This document shows, piece after piece, positions 1-8,217 of a DNA stretch of 64,000 bases. This stretch comes from Psychrobacter immobilis (GTDB taxonomy: Bacteria > Pseudomonadota > Gammaproteobacteria > Pseudomonadales > Moraxellaceae). The stretch spans positions 1 through 64,000 of the forward strand of contig NZ_CAJGZM010000011.1 of NCBI RefSeq assembly GCF_904846175.1. Direction: 5' to 3'. The position numbers and the translations under genes are program-made. The first letter of the stretch is position 1, and each line of letters begins with the position of its first letter. The notes under the pieces were generated by a model. The model searched no databases and had not been told where the DNA came from. It saw nothing but the letters and a program-made list of their open reading frames with translations.

Positions 1-80
1 CTTCCCGAACTCAGAAGTGAAACATCATCGCGCCAATGGTAGTGTGGCTCCGGCCATGTGAGAGTAGGTCATCGTCAGCT
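1..80 (+). rRNA. rrf: 5S ribosomal RNA, 3' portion
   Basis: The window opens inside a 5S rRNA gene. The conserved core beginning CCGAACTCAGAAGTGAAAC and the 3' helix with GAGAGTAGGTCATCG are both present. The 5' third lies outside the window. A strong intrinsic terminator follows directly, so this is the end of an rRNA operon read rightward. The exact 3' end, near base 80, is estimated from the pairing pattern of the family. Confidence 0.93.
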
Positions 81-92
81 CTCTATTCCTGA

Positions 93-126
93 AAACCCCC
101 TCTGCGAAAGCAGAGGGGGTTTTCTT
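93..126 (+). terminator. rRNA operon terminator
   Basis: A GC-rich perfect stem, AACCCCCTCTG, pairs with CAGAGGGGGTT around a short CGAAAG loop. A T-rich tail follows. It lies just after the 5S rRNA end and would stop rRNA transcription. Confidence 0.92.
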
Positions 127-250
127 TGTTCGGGGTTTTATTCCTTGAAATGAATATGGTAAATCCTTTTCAAAAGATTTTATATTGCTCTCTAAAAATA
201 ATCCTTAATTTTATAATTTCGTAGATTATATTCAGTTGTTCATGCTAATT

Positions 251-287
251 AGCCCTGTCATATATCGCTATGATGGGGCTTTTTTTA
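251..287 (+). terminator. orphan intrinsic terminator
   Basis: AGCCCTGTCATA pairs with TATGATGGGGCT (12 bp including two G-U pairs) around a 6-base loop, followed by a run of seven T. No reading frame lies between the first rRNA terminator and this hairpin. It may be a second terminator of the rRNA operon, or it may end a short untranslated transcript from 130-250. Confidence 0.75.
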
Positions 288-534
288 TTGGGTTATTTTA
301 AAAAACAATAAATTATATTGTTTTTTTCTATCTAAAAAAGTTTCAAGCTCGTTACCAGTCTTTTTTACCTCTATAGAATTAGGTTTTCTCAAGCCTACCT
401 TTAAAAATTATTTTATTCTAAGTAATTTTTCAAATTCCCCCAATCTATATTCCTTAAATCTTAGATTTTTAGTGTGTCTTTTATATCTAAATCGTTGATT
501 TAAATGTGGTTACTAATCAGTATTTAAATTAAAT
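288..534. other. intergenic, AT-rich, nothing coding seen
   Basis: This very AT-rich stretch separates the rRNA operon from nrdG. I see no gene, tRNA or convincing hairpin in it. A weak FNR-like half match (TTGAT at 495-499) is present, but its partner half is poor. Confidence 0.6.
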
Positions 535-582
535 ATACTACATGTTGTGTTAATTATGATTTATAGATACTATATGTAGGTC
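535..582 (+). promoter_or_regulatory. paired NrdR-box-like sites upstream of nrdG
   Basis: Two 16-mers resemble the NrdR box consensus ACACWATATATWGTGT. The one at 535-550 (ATACTACATGTTGTGT) matches 13 of 16 positions, and the one at 567-582 (ATACTATATGTAGGTC) matches 11 of 16. Their starts are 32 bp apart, three helical turns, which is the tandem spacing known for NrdR sites. NrdR is the ATP/dATP-responsive repressor of ribonucleotide reductase genes, and the next gene is nrdG. Matches were counted by eye against a remembered consensus. Confidence 0.65.
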
Positions 583-610
583 TTTACGATTTGGTTTAGA
601 GAGTGCAGTT

Positions 611-1069
611 ATGTTGAATATTGTTGAATATGACATTGTTTTTCAAGAAGTACCGACAGAGGTTAGCTTAGCGTTGACCATTGCTGGCTGTCCTCTCATG
701 TGCCGAGGTTGTATTCGTGCTGACACTTGGAAGAAAGAAAGGGGTACTCCTTTAACTGATGACTTTTTAGCCAAGCTATTGGAATGCTACAAAGGTCTCG
801 TCAGCTGTGTGCTGTTTATGGGTGGTGAATGGCAACCGTCCGCCTTGTTGTCTGCTCTCAAGCAGGTTCGACACTCCGGATTGAAAACAGCACTGTACAC
901 AGGCTTGGATGCCATACCGTCCAGTTTGCAAACAGAGCTAACTTATCTAAAAACAGGACCATGGATTATGGAGCTTGGAGGCTTAGATACTCCAACCACT
1001 AATCAAAGGTTTATCGATTGTACTAACGGTGAAGTATTAAATCATTTGTTTTGGAGGGATTATGAGTAA
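611..1069 (+). CDS. nrdG: anaerobic ribonucleoside-triphosphate reductase activating protein
   Basis: This is a radical-SAM activase that installs the glycyl radical on the class III ribonucleotide reductase. At 152 aa it has the usual NrdG size. The CX3CX2C motif that binds the 4Fe-4S cluster is Cys27, Cys31 and Cys34, within AGCPLMCRGC. The glycine-rich MGGEW segment near residue 71 fits the SAM site. The ORF overlaps the start of nrdD by 8 bp, so the two are translationally coupled. The order nrdG-nrdD is the reverse of enterobacteria. NrdR-like boxes lie 29 bp or more upstream of the start. Confidence 0.93.
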   Translation: MLNIVEYDIVFQEVPTEVSLALTIAGCPLMCRGCIRADTWKKERGTPLTDDFLAKLLECYKGLVSCVLFMGGEWQPSALLSALKQVRHSGLKTALYTGLDAIPSSLQTELTYLKTGPWIMELGGLDTPTTNQRFIDCTNGEVLNHLFWRDYE

Positions 1070-2855
1070 GTTGAATTCAGAGCAGTTGGGCGATAAATTG
1101 TCTTTTATCAAAGATTACATGCAAGCCAATAATGCGGCAGATGGCTCCCATGTGGATGCCAATGCCAACGTGACGGTTAAGAATATCGCCACGTTAGAGA
1201 GCGAAATCATGAAAGATTACTTTATTCAGATTAATCGCAGTCAAGTACAGCAACAGATTCGCGCTTGTTTTGATAGTGATTTGGCAGATGAGTATTTGCG
1301 CCAAATTGAATCACATGAAATTTATGTGCATGACGAAACCAGCCTAAAACCTTACTGCGTCTCGGTATCGTTATATCCATTTTTGCTGGATGGACTAAAG
1401 AAATTGGGTGGCGAAGCAAGCCCGCCGCAGCACTTAGCATCGTTTTGTGGCTCATTCATTAACTTGATATTTGCCATTAGCTCGCAGTTTGCGGGAGCAG
1501 TGGCTACGGTTGAGTTTCTTGCCTATTTCGATTACTTCGCTCGTAAAGACCATGGCATTGATTATTTAACCACTCATAAATCATTTATTGAAAACTGTTT
1601 CCAGCAAGTAGTTTATTCCATTAACCAACCTGCTGCTGCTCGCGGTTATCAGAGCGTGTTTTGGAATATCTCTTTATATGATGAGCATTATTTTGATGCC
1701 ATGTTTGCCAATTTTGTTTTTCCTGATGGGGATAGACCGTGCTGGGAGACGATTAAACAGCTACAGGCGTATTTCTTAACTTGGTTCAATGAAGAGCGTA
1801 AGCGTGCAATTTTAACCTTCCCAGTCGTTACCTGCGCCATGCTAACCGAAAATGGTAAATGTAAGGATGAAGAATATGCCGATATGCTGGCGACCGAACT
1901 GGCAGAAAAAAACAGTTTCTTTATCTATCAAAGTGATAATCCAGACTCTTTAGCATCTTGTTGTCGCCTACGCAATGAAATCACTGATCACAGTTTTTCT
2001 TATACTTTAGGTGCAGGCGGTGTGGCTACCGGCTCAATCAATGTCATTACTCTTAATCTAAATCGTATGATTCAAAATGGACAAGATTTGGCTGAAGAGG
2101 TACAAAAAATTCATAAGTATCAGGTCAGTTATCGTAAGCTGATGGAAGAATATCAGGCATCTGGCATGTTACCCGTCTATGATGCAGGTTTTATTCAATT
2201 GGATAAGCAGTTCTTGACGCTCGGTATTAATGGTATGGCAGAAGCCGCGGAGAGTCAGGGAATAATAGTTGGTAATAATCAGCAATATCACACTTTCGTC
2301 AATGATCTCCTAAAAACTATTTATGATGAAAATCGTAAAGCCAGCATACAGTATGGTTTGAAGTTTAATACTGAATTTGTACCGGCGGAAAACTTAGGCG
2401 TTAAAAATGCCAAATGGGACAAACGAGATGGCTATGAGGTGCAGCGTGATTGCTATAACTCCTATCTGTATCTGGTAGAGGATGAAAAAACCAATACCTT
2501 GGATAAATTTATGCTGCATGGGCGTAAGCTCACTCAGTGGCTTGATGGCGGCTCTGCATTGCATCTGAATTTGGATGAAACTCTCGATAAGCAGCAGTAT
2601 CGTAAATTACTAGATATTGCCGCAACTACAGGGTGCCAATATTTTTGTATCAACGTGCGCATTACCATTTGCAATGAGTGTCAGCATATTGATAAGCGCA
2701 CTCTTTATCACTGTGGGGCTTGCGGTTCAAACGATGTCGATCATGCTACGCGTATCATTGGTTATTTAAAGCGCATATCTGCTTTTAGTGAGGGTCGACG
2801 CCTAGAGCATCAATTGCGCTACTATCGCCGTGAACGCCACGTTGAAGTGGCTTAA
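1062..2855 (+). CDS. nrdD: anaerobic (class III) ribonucleoside-triphosphate reductase
   Basis: This enzyme reduces ribonucleotides to deoxyribonucleotides without oxygen, using a glycyl radical made by NrdG. The 597-aa protein ends with the family signature: a zinc site Cys537, Cys540, Cys551 and Cys554, then RIIGYL with the probable radical residue Gly567. I do not see an obvious N-terminal ATP-cone of about 90 residues, so this is probably the shorter form without that allosteric domain. The ribosome binding site TGGAGG sits inside nrdG. Psychrobacter is usually described as aerobic, so an anaerobic reductase next to an rRNA operon is notable. Confidence 0.93.
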   Translation: MSKLNSEQLGDKLSFIKDYMQANNAADGSHVDANANVTVKNIATLESEIMKDYFIQINRSQVQQQIRACFDSDLADEYLRQIESHEIYVHDETSLKPYCVSVSLYPFLLDGLKKLGGEASPPQHLASFCGSFINLIFAISSQFAGAVATVEFLAYFDYFARKDHGIDYLTTHKSFIENCFQQVVYSINQPAAARGYQSVFWNISLYDEHYFDAMFANFVFPDGDRPCWETIKQLQAYFLTWFNEERKRAILTFPVVTCAMLTENGKCKDEEYADMLATELAEKNSFFIYQSDNPDSLASCCRLRNEITDHSFSYTLGAGGVATGSINVITLNLNRMIQNGQDLAEEVQKIHKYQVSYRKLMEEYQASGMLPVYDAGFIQLDKQFLTLGINGMAEAAESQGIIVGNNQQYHTFVNDLLKTIYDENRKASIQYGLKFNTEFVPAENLGVKNAKWDKRDGYEVQRDCYNSYLYLVEDEKTNTLDKFMLHGRKLTQWLDGGSALHLNLDETLDKQQYRKLLDIAATTGCQYFCINVRITICNECQHIDKRTLYHCGACGSNDVDHATRIIGYLKRISAFSEGRRLEHQLRYYRRERHVEVA

Positions 2856-2891
2856 GTTTATGAGTGAATCATTATAGGTAAGAAGCTAACA

Positions 2892-2928
2892 ATCTAACTA
2901 AGGGCGAGATATACGCTCTTAGTTAGAT
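2892..2928. repeat. inverted repeat after nrdD
   Basis: ATCTAACTAAGGGCG pairs with CGCTCTTAGTTAGAT (15 bp, one G-U) around a 7-base loop. There is no T run on the plus strand. The right arm runs into a short direct repeat of GTTAGATCATA (two copies plus a partial). It could be a weak, non-canonical terminator for nrdGD. Confidence 0.5.
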
Positions 2929-3006
2929 CATAGTTAGATCATAGTTAGGCTTTGGCTAAGCAAACATTCTAACTATTTACAAAGTTTTGGATAAAAATCA
3001 GGCGCT

Positions 3007-3045
3007 TTAAGTTAAATACTTTTTAATCAAAAGTATTTAACTTAA
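3007..3045. terminator. AT-rich perfect hairpin between convergent genes
   Basis: A perfect 17-bp stem, TTAAGTTAAATACTTTT against AAAAGTATTTAACTTAA, encloses a 5-base loop. It sits between the end of nrdD and the end of the minus-strand DUF1289 gene, where a bidirectional terminator would be expected. Its own T runs are inside the stem, so terminator function is inferred rather than clear. Confidence 0.5.
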
Positions 3046-3049
3046 TCAT

Positions 3050-3310
3050 TTAGAATAAAGATTCACTTTCCGCTACCTCATCAAAATCAAATCCTAATTG
3101 CTCGCCCTTACGCTGTCTCATCTGCTCGATACGCAGCTTACGTCCAGAGATTAGCCGTAATACTTCACGACGCTGTTCAGTGGTCATTTCATGCCATAAT
3201 TGCCGCTCAGTGCGACTACGCAAGCAGCCAAAGCAATAGCCTTTTTTATTGCTTCGACAAACACCAATGCATGGATTGGCAATCTCGAATAGCTCAAACT
3301 GCTGATTCAT
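3050..3310 (-). CDS. DUF1289 domain protein (YdhL-like)
   Basis: This is a small 86-aa protein with the DUF1289 cysteine pattern CIGVCR...YCFGCLR (Cys14, Cys18, Cys26, Cys29), followed by a basic helix. The spacing suggests a bound metal or Fe-S cluster. The biochemical role of the family is unknown to me. A clear ribosome binding site (GGAG, 6 bases before the ATG) supports the start. It converges on nrdD. Confidence 0.85.
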   Translation of the reverse strand: MNQQFELFEIANPCIGVCRSNKKGYCFGCLRSRTERQLWHEMTTEQRREVLRLISGRKLRIEQMRQRKGEQLGFDFDEVAESESLF

Positions 3311-3509
3311 GGCGACTCCATTGCTATTTTCGTTATTCCTTTAACTTATCTAATTTCTTGTTTAACGCCACTGTAAAATACTATTATGTCGCAAATAGTG
3401 AATAATAATGTGCGGTTTTATTGTTATTGTTTTTACTAAGTGGGTGCTATGCTGAGTTTTGATTATTCATATATAGCAATCATAACAAAATTAATAAGTG
3501 AGATTATAC

Positions 3510-4169
3510 GTGAACGTTATTTATATTCATGGGTTAGATAGTGATGCCAATTCTACTAAAGGTAGATTGTTAGAGGATTATTGCCGCCAGTATCATCCTG
3601 ATATCACTGTATTACGACCTGATTTGAATAAGACGCCTGATAAAGTTTTTAGTCAGATATTGTCATTAATCAAAAGTTTAGACAATAAAAATACTGAAGA
3701 TAGTGAGCTTGAATCGTCAAATACGGTATTGGTCGGTAGCTCATTAGGCGGTTATTTTTCTACCTTGATTAGTAACCATATAGGTTGCCCAGCGCTGCTA
3801 TTGAATCCAAGTACACAGCCGCATATTACTTTACAGCGCTTTGCTGATAATTTGGCTCTGAAAGATGATGTTAAAAAGGAGAGTTTGAGCAGTCAGATTT
3901 TTCATTCGACAGCCGGTGGTTGGGATATTACTGATACAGATTTGCAATGGTTTGCAGCGCATCAATTATCGACGATTAATTACCCTGATAAAATTTCTGT
4001 ATTGATAAAACAAGGCGATGAGCTACTAAACCCTGAGCTATCTAAACAGTTTTATAAAAAGCGGGGAGTAACGGTAACTGTGCAGGCTGGCGGCGATCAC
4101 AGGTTTAGTGATTTTGCTGAGCAATTACCTATAGTGATTGATCTGCTACAGAAGCTAGTACAGATTTAA
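3510..4169 (+). CDS. yqiA: YqiA-like alpha/beta-hydrolase (esterase)
   Basis: This is a 219-aa alpha/beta-hydrolase of the UPF0227/YqiA type. It has the N-terminal oxyanion strand VIYIHGLDS, the nucleophile elbow GSSLGG (catalytic Ser78, counted from this start) and a late GGDHRFSDF segment that supplies the catalytic His. The GTG at 3510 gives the compact family N-terminus; a GTG at 3498 would add four residues. It lies about 110 bp upstream of parE in the same direction, the same pairing as in E. coli (yqiA-parE). The physiological substrate is unknown. Confidence 0.85.
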   Translation: MNVIYIHGLDSDANSTKGRLLEDYCRQYHPDITVLRPDLNKTPDKVFSQILSLIKSLDNKNTEDSELESSNTVLVGSSLGGYFSTLISNHIGCPALLLNPSTQPHITLQRFADNLALKDDVKKESLSSQIFHSTAGGWDITDTDLQWFAAHQLSTINYPDKISVLIKQGDELLNPELSKQFYKKRGVTVTVQAGGDHRFSDFAEQLPIVIDLLQKLVQI

Positions 4170-4229
4170 ATAGACGACATTATCTGACGTGAGCGACTGA
4201 CTATTACCGTTACCGTCGCTATTTTTCGT

Positions 4230-4235
4230 TATAAT
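4230..4235 (+). promoter_or_regulatory. candidate -10 element for parE
   Basis: A perfect TATAAT hexamer lies 45 bp before the parE start codon, in the gap after yqiA. I see no good -35 hexamer at 16-18 bp, so this is a candidate only. Confidence 0.4.
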
Positions 4236-4279
4236 GGCTTAATAGAATTAATCGCACATGAATAGTTAAGGATGCATTT

Positions 4280-6166
4280 GTGAGTCAATATAATGCGCAA
4301 TCGTTAGAAGTTTTAGAAGGTCTTGAGCCCGTCCGTCGTCGCCCAGGTATGTACACCGACACCACGCGCCCCAACCATTTGGCGCAAGAAGTCATCGATA
4401 ACTCAGTCGATGAAGCATTGGCGGGTTATGCCAAAATTATCAAGGTTCAGTTGCATAGTGATGGCTCGTTATCAGTTGAAGATGACGGCCGCGGTATGCC
4501 AACCGATGTCCATCCTGAGTTCAATCAAACTGGTATTGAGCTGATTTTAACGCGTCTGCATGCAGGTGGTAAATTTTCGACTTCGAATTATGAAGTGTCG
4601 GGCGGTTTGCATGGCGTGGGTATCTCTGTCGTCAACGCGCTATCGACGCGAGTCGAGGTAACCGTGTGGCGTGATAGTACACAGTTCGAGATGGCGTTTG
4701 AGAATGGCGCTGCAGTCACCCCTTTAACCGAAACCATCAGCTCCAATAAGCGTAAGCGTGGTACTAAAGTACACTTTTGGGCCGATAGTAGCTTTTTTGA
4801 TACGCCGAAATTTAACGTTAAACAACTTAAGCACAATCTAAAAGCCAAAGCAGTGTTGGCCGCTGGTCTAACGATTGAGTTTGTCGATGATATTAATAAT
4901 GAAAAAATCGTTTGGCAGTTTACCGATGGAGTGGTTGAATATCTAAATGAGCAGCTAGATGGTTTGGAGACCTTACCTGAAGTACCATTTTATTATAATC
5001 ACGACGCCAAAGTGGGCGAACGTGCTGGTATTACCTTTGCACTTTCTTGGTTGCCTGATGGTGGTACGCCTGTGCAAGAAAGCTATGTCAATCTTATCCC
5101 AACGGCGCAAGGCGGTACGCACGTTAACGGCTTACGTACCGGTATTTTAGAAGCACTACGCGAGTTTTGTGATATTCATAATTTACTGCCACGTAGCGTC
5201 AAGCTGACTGCAGAAGATGTATGGGATGGCGTTAACTATATCCTATCGCTGAAGTTTTCTGAGCCGCAGTTCTCAGGTCAAACCAAAGAGCGCTTATCGA
5301 GTCGTGAAGCGGCGGGCGCAGTGCAAACGTTGGCAAAAGATGCCTTTAGCTTGTGGTTAAATCAGCATGCCGATATGGGTGCGCAGATTGCAGAGTTGGC
5401 GATTAATAAAGCAGGTCGTCGCCTAAAATCTGCCAAAAAAGTCGCGCGTAAAAAAATTACCCAAGGACCAGCGCTACCGGGTAAGTTAGCGGATTGTCGT
5501 GGGGATTTACGTGATGGCGCAGAGCTATTCTTGGTAGAAGGCGATTCCGCGGGTGGTAGTGCTAAGCAAGCGCGTGACCGTCATTATCAGGCGATATTGC
5601 CCCTACGTGGTAAGATTCTCAATACATGGGAAGTGTCGTCAGATACAGTACTGTCGAGCCAAGAGATTCATGATATTGCCATTGCTATCGGTGTCGATCC
5701 TGCATCTGACGATTTGTCTGAGCTGCGCTATGATAAGGTATGTATTTTGGCGGATGCCGACTCTGACGGTCTGCATATCGCGACACTAATCTGTGCGTTG
5801 TTCGTCAAGCATTTTCCAGCCTTAGTTGATGCCGGTCACTTGTTTGTAGCGATGCCGCCTTTATACCGTGTCGATGTTGGTAAAGAAGTGCATTATGCAC
5901 TTGATGAGCCTGAGCTTCAGCATATTTTAGCCAATGTACCGGGGAATAAAAAAGCACAAATAACCCGCTTTAAAGGCTTGGGTGAGATGAGCGCAGAGCA
6001 GCTGCGAGAGACAACCATGAACCGTGATACGCGGCGTTTGGTGCAACTAGATATGGATGATATGGTGCTAACCAATAGTGTGATGGATATGCTGCTCGCT
6101 AAAAAACGCTCGGCTGATCGTAAGTCATGGCTTGAAAATAAAGGCAATTTGGCTGATATATCTTAA
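4280..6166 (+). CDS. parE: DNA topoisomerase IV subunit B
   Basis: This is the ATPase subunit of topoisomerase IV, which decatenates daughter chromosomes together with ParC. The 628-aa length is normal. The GHKL ATPase motifs are present (EVIDNSVDEA, DDGRGMP, GGLHGVGISVVNAL). The TOPRIM motifs LVEGDSAGGSAKQARDR and ADADSDGLHI follow. The segment LRGKILNTWEV is typical of ParE rather than GyrB. The start is GTG with AAGGA nine bases upstream. parC is not in the window. Confidence 0.96.
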   Translation: MSQYNAQSLEVLEGLEPVRRRPGMYTDTTRPNHLAQEVIDNSVDEALAGYAKIIKVQLHSDGSLSVEDDGRGMPTDVHPEFNQTGIELILTRLHAGGKFSTSNYEVSGGLHGVGISVVNALSTRVEVTVWRDSTQFEMAFENGAAVTPLTETISSNKRKRGTKVHFWADSSFFDTPKFNVKQLKHNLKAKAVLAAGLTIEFVDDINNEKIVWQFTDGVVEYLNEQLDGLETLPEVPFYYNHDAKVGERAGITFALSWLPDGGTPVQESYVNLIPTAQGGTHVNGLRTGILEALREFCDIHNLLPRSVKLTAEDVWDGVNYILSLKFSEPQFSGQTKERLSSREAAGAVQTLAKDAFSLWLNQHADMGAQIAELAINKAGRRLKSAKKVARKKITQGPALPGKLADCRGDLRDGAELFLVEGDSAGGSAKQARDRHYQAILPLRGKILNTWEVSSDTVLSSQEIHDIAIAIGVDPASDDLSELRYDKVCILADADSDGLHIATLICALFVKHFPALVDAGHLFVAMPPLYRVDVGKEVHYALDEPELQHILANVPGNKKAQITRFKGLGEMSAEQLRETTMNRDTRRLVQLDMDDMVLTNSVMDMLLAKKRSADRKSWLENKGNLADIS

Positions 6167-6233
6167 TAAGCTAATAGAGCCGCCCGTTTACGTACATTCA
6201 TTTATATAACTTTATAAACGAGTAAGCTCGTAT

Positions 6234-7010
6234 ATGATAAAAGCCTATAAAATTCAGGCTACTAGCATACGCTTAATGATATTATACGAGTATCTTTTAT
6301 TATATGGTGCCGTCATGACATCAAAGTTTTTTCAGCGCTCTAAAACTGCTCATTCTGATTCTATACGCTCAAAGATACTACCGGATTTGAGTAAAAAACA
6401 ACTGGGCAACTTGGTTCCGAAACGCGGAAATAAGTTTGCCCCAGTGATTGCATCCGCTATGCTAAAAGCGGCGGGTTGGCGCACGGTTGGAGAAATTCCA
6501 AATATTCCGCAGGCGGTGGTTTTGGCGCTGCCGCATACATCCAACGTTGATGGTATTTATGCGATACCAAGTTTATTTGCCCTCGATTTAAAAATCAGTA
6601 TCATGGGTAAACATACACTGTTTAAAGTGCCGGTATTTGCACAGCTATTAAATTGGATAGGGGTTATTCCTATCGATCGCAGTAACAAAGGCTCGGTACT
6701 ACAGGCGAGTATTGATAAATTCAAAACTGGCAAGCCGTTATTTTTGGGTTTAGCGCCAGAAGGTACGCGCCAATATACTAAAGATTGGAAATCAGGTTTT
6801 TATTATTTGGCAGTGGGTGCAGGCGTGCCGATTTTGCCAGTAGCGATGGATTATAAAACCAAAGAGATACGCTTTATGTCGCTTGTCTATCCGACGGGGA
6901 ATATCGAAGCCGATTTACCAAAAATTTATGCGCAGTATCAAGGGGTGGTGCCAAGACATCCTGAGCGTTTATCTCAGCCTTTACAGGATATCAATGATTC
7001 AATTGATTGA
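6234..7010 (+). CDS. 1-acylglycerol-3-phosphate acyltransferase family protein
   Basis: This 258-aa PlsC-type acyltransferase has the catalytic HX4D motif HTSNVD (His101, Asp106) and the substrate-binding block LAPEGTRQ about 75 residues later. Family members acylate lysophosphatidate or related lipids at the inner membrane. The sequence resembles the short PlsC-like paralogues more than the main PlsC, so the substrate is uncertain. The start is doubtful: ATG at 6234 lacks a strong ribosome binding site and an in-frame ATG lies at 6315. It follows parE by 67 bp. Confidence 0.85.
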   Translation: MIKAYKIQATSIRLMILYEYLLLYGAVMTSKFFQRSKTAHSDSIRSKILPDLSKKQLGNLVPKRGNKFAPVIASAMLKAAGWRTVGEIPNIPQAVVLALPHTSNVDGIYAIPSLFALDLKISIMGKHTLFKVPVFAQLLNWIGVIPIDRSNKGSVLQASIDKFKTGKPLFLGLAPEGTRQYTKDWKSGFYYLAVGAGVPILPVAMDYKTKEIRFMSLVYPTGNIEADLPKIYAQYQGVVPRHPERLSQPLQDINDSID

Positions 7011-7043
7011 ATGTTTTAGTGTTTTTATAAAACCTTGATAAAT

Positions 7044-7082
7044 AAAAAAGCCCCTGATAATAGAGTATCAGGGGCTTTTTTA
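7044..7082. terminator. bidirectional terminator
   Basis: AAAAAAGCCCCTGATA pairs with TATCAGGGGCTTTTTT, with A and T runs on both flanks. It separates the acyltransferase gene from the converging SDR gene and can serve both. Confidence 0.93.
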
Positions 7083-7128
7083 AATCTTAAATAGAAAATA
7101 TTCAGATTAGGCTACATTTTATTGTTGC

Positions 7129-7911
7129 TTAGAAATGTGGCTGACCGTTTGATGCGCTGACACCGCCATCAACGGGTAAATTTACCCCAGTAATCATCGA
7201 GGCATCATCACTGGCTAAAAAAGTGATGGCGGCGGCGATATCCTCTGGCGTGGCTAGACGTCCAAGTGGGCAGCGATCTAAAAACTTATCCGTTTTGCTG
7301 TCATTATCTTGAATGGCGCTGGTCATGTCAGTTTTAGTAACGCTAGGATTGACAGCATTGACGCGCACGCCGTCTGCGCCATGATCTAATGCTAAGGTAC
7401 GTGTTAAATTAGTAACCCCCGCTTTAGCTGCATTATACGCCGCCATATTCCAGTCACCACCGATGCCAGACAGCGATGAGACATTAATAATATTGCCTTT
7501 AGTGGCAATCAGATGTGGCATCGCCGCCTGACAAACATAAAAAGTGCCATTTAAATTCACATCGATGGCCGACTCCCAGTCTTCAGAAGACAGCTCGGTG
7601 ATTTTGCCTTGCATGGCTTTACCGGCATTGTTCACCAAAACATCAATTCTCTCAAACTTATCGATAACTCTTTTCATCATTTCTTGTACTTGGGCCTCTA
7701 CACTGATGTCACAAACGACGGTCAAAAAGTTATCAGTATGAATCCACGTCCGATCCTGCGGAAAGGATTCAGCGGTTTGCTTTAAGATATCAGCAGTACG
7801 TCCGACCAAGACAACGTTAGCGCCTTCGAGAGCAAAGCGAATGGCGGTTGCACGGCCAATACCTGAGCCTGCACCAGTGACGATAACGGTTTTTTCTTTA
7901 AAGCGTTTCAT
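7129..7911 (-). CDS. short-chain dehydrogenase/reductase
   Basis: This is a 260-aa classical SDR using NAD(P)H. It has the cofactor motif TGAGSGIG (residues 12-19), NNAG (94-97), a catalytic Ser near 146, and Tyr159/Lys163 in YNAAK. The C-terminal region DGGVS is standard. Substrate cannot be deduced; families of this type include 3-oxoacyl-ACP reductases and secondary alcohol dehydrogenases. The start is supported by AAGGA nine bases upstream. It stands alone between two plus-strand genes. Confidence 0.87.
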   Translation of the reverse strand: MKRFKEKTVIVTGAGSGIGRATAIRFALEGANVVLVGRTADILKQTAESFPQDRTWIHTDNFLTVVCDISVEAQVQEMMKRVIDKFERIDVLVNNAGKAMQGKITELSSEDWESAIDVNLNGTFYVCQAAMPHLIATKGNIINVSSLSGIGGDWNMAAYNAAKAGVTNLTRTLALDHGADGVRVNAVNPSVTKTDMTSAIQDNDSKTDKFLDRCPLGRLATPEDIAAAITFLASDDASMITGVNLPVDGGVSASNGQPHF

Positions 7912-8217
7912 GATGTTCAGTCCTTGTTATCATACGATTGTGATTATATAGAAAATGTCGTGGAGTCGTTTATGAAGTCAGTGCCCTGTGCCCTGTACTA
8001 CGGCTATAGCGCCTTATATGCCAGCGCAAATGTGACGGCTTTTATGACATCATAACAACTCACTGCTATGAATGCGACTATCTATAATTGGTATAATTGC
8101 GCTTATGTTGTTTAATTGGTTACTAAAATTTTTAGCAATAATTAGTACTGTACCATGCTGCGTATTTGTCACAAGGTCTGCGATGCCATATAAATTTAAT
8201 ATTAAAAGGGTGAAGCT
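7912..8217. other. intergenic between divergent genes
   Basis: This is the shared upstream region of the SDR gene (minus) and the unknown 8218 gene (plus). Two TATAAT hexamers occur at 8083-8088 and 8092-8097, pointing right. I found no convincing -35 partner, so they are only weak promoter hints. Nothing coding is seen. Confidence 0.5.

Noticed and set aside
495..508. FNR/Anr-like site TTGAT-N4-ATGTG upstream of nrdG
   Set aside because: Only the left half matches; the right half has two of five bases. It is not better than chance in AT-rich DNA.
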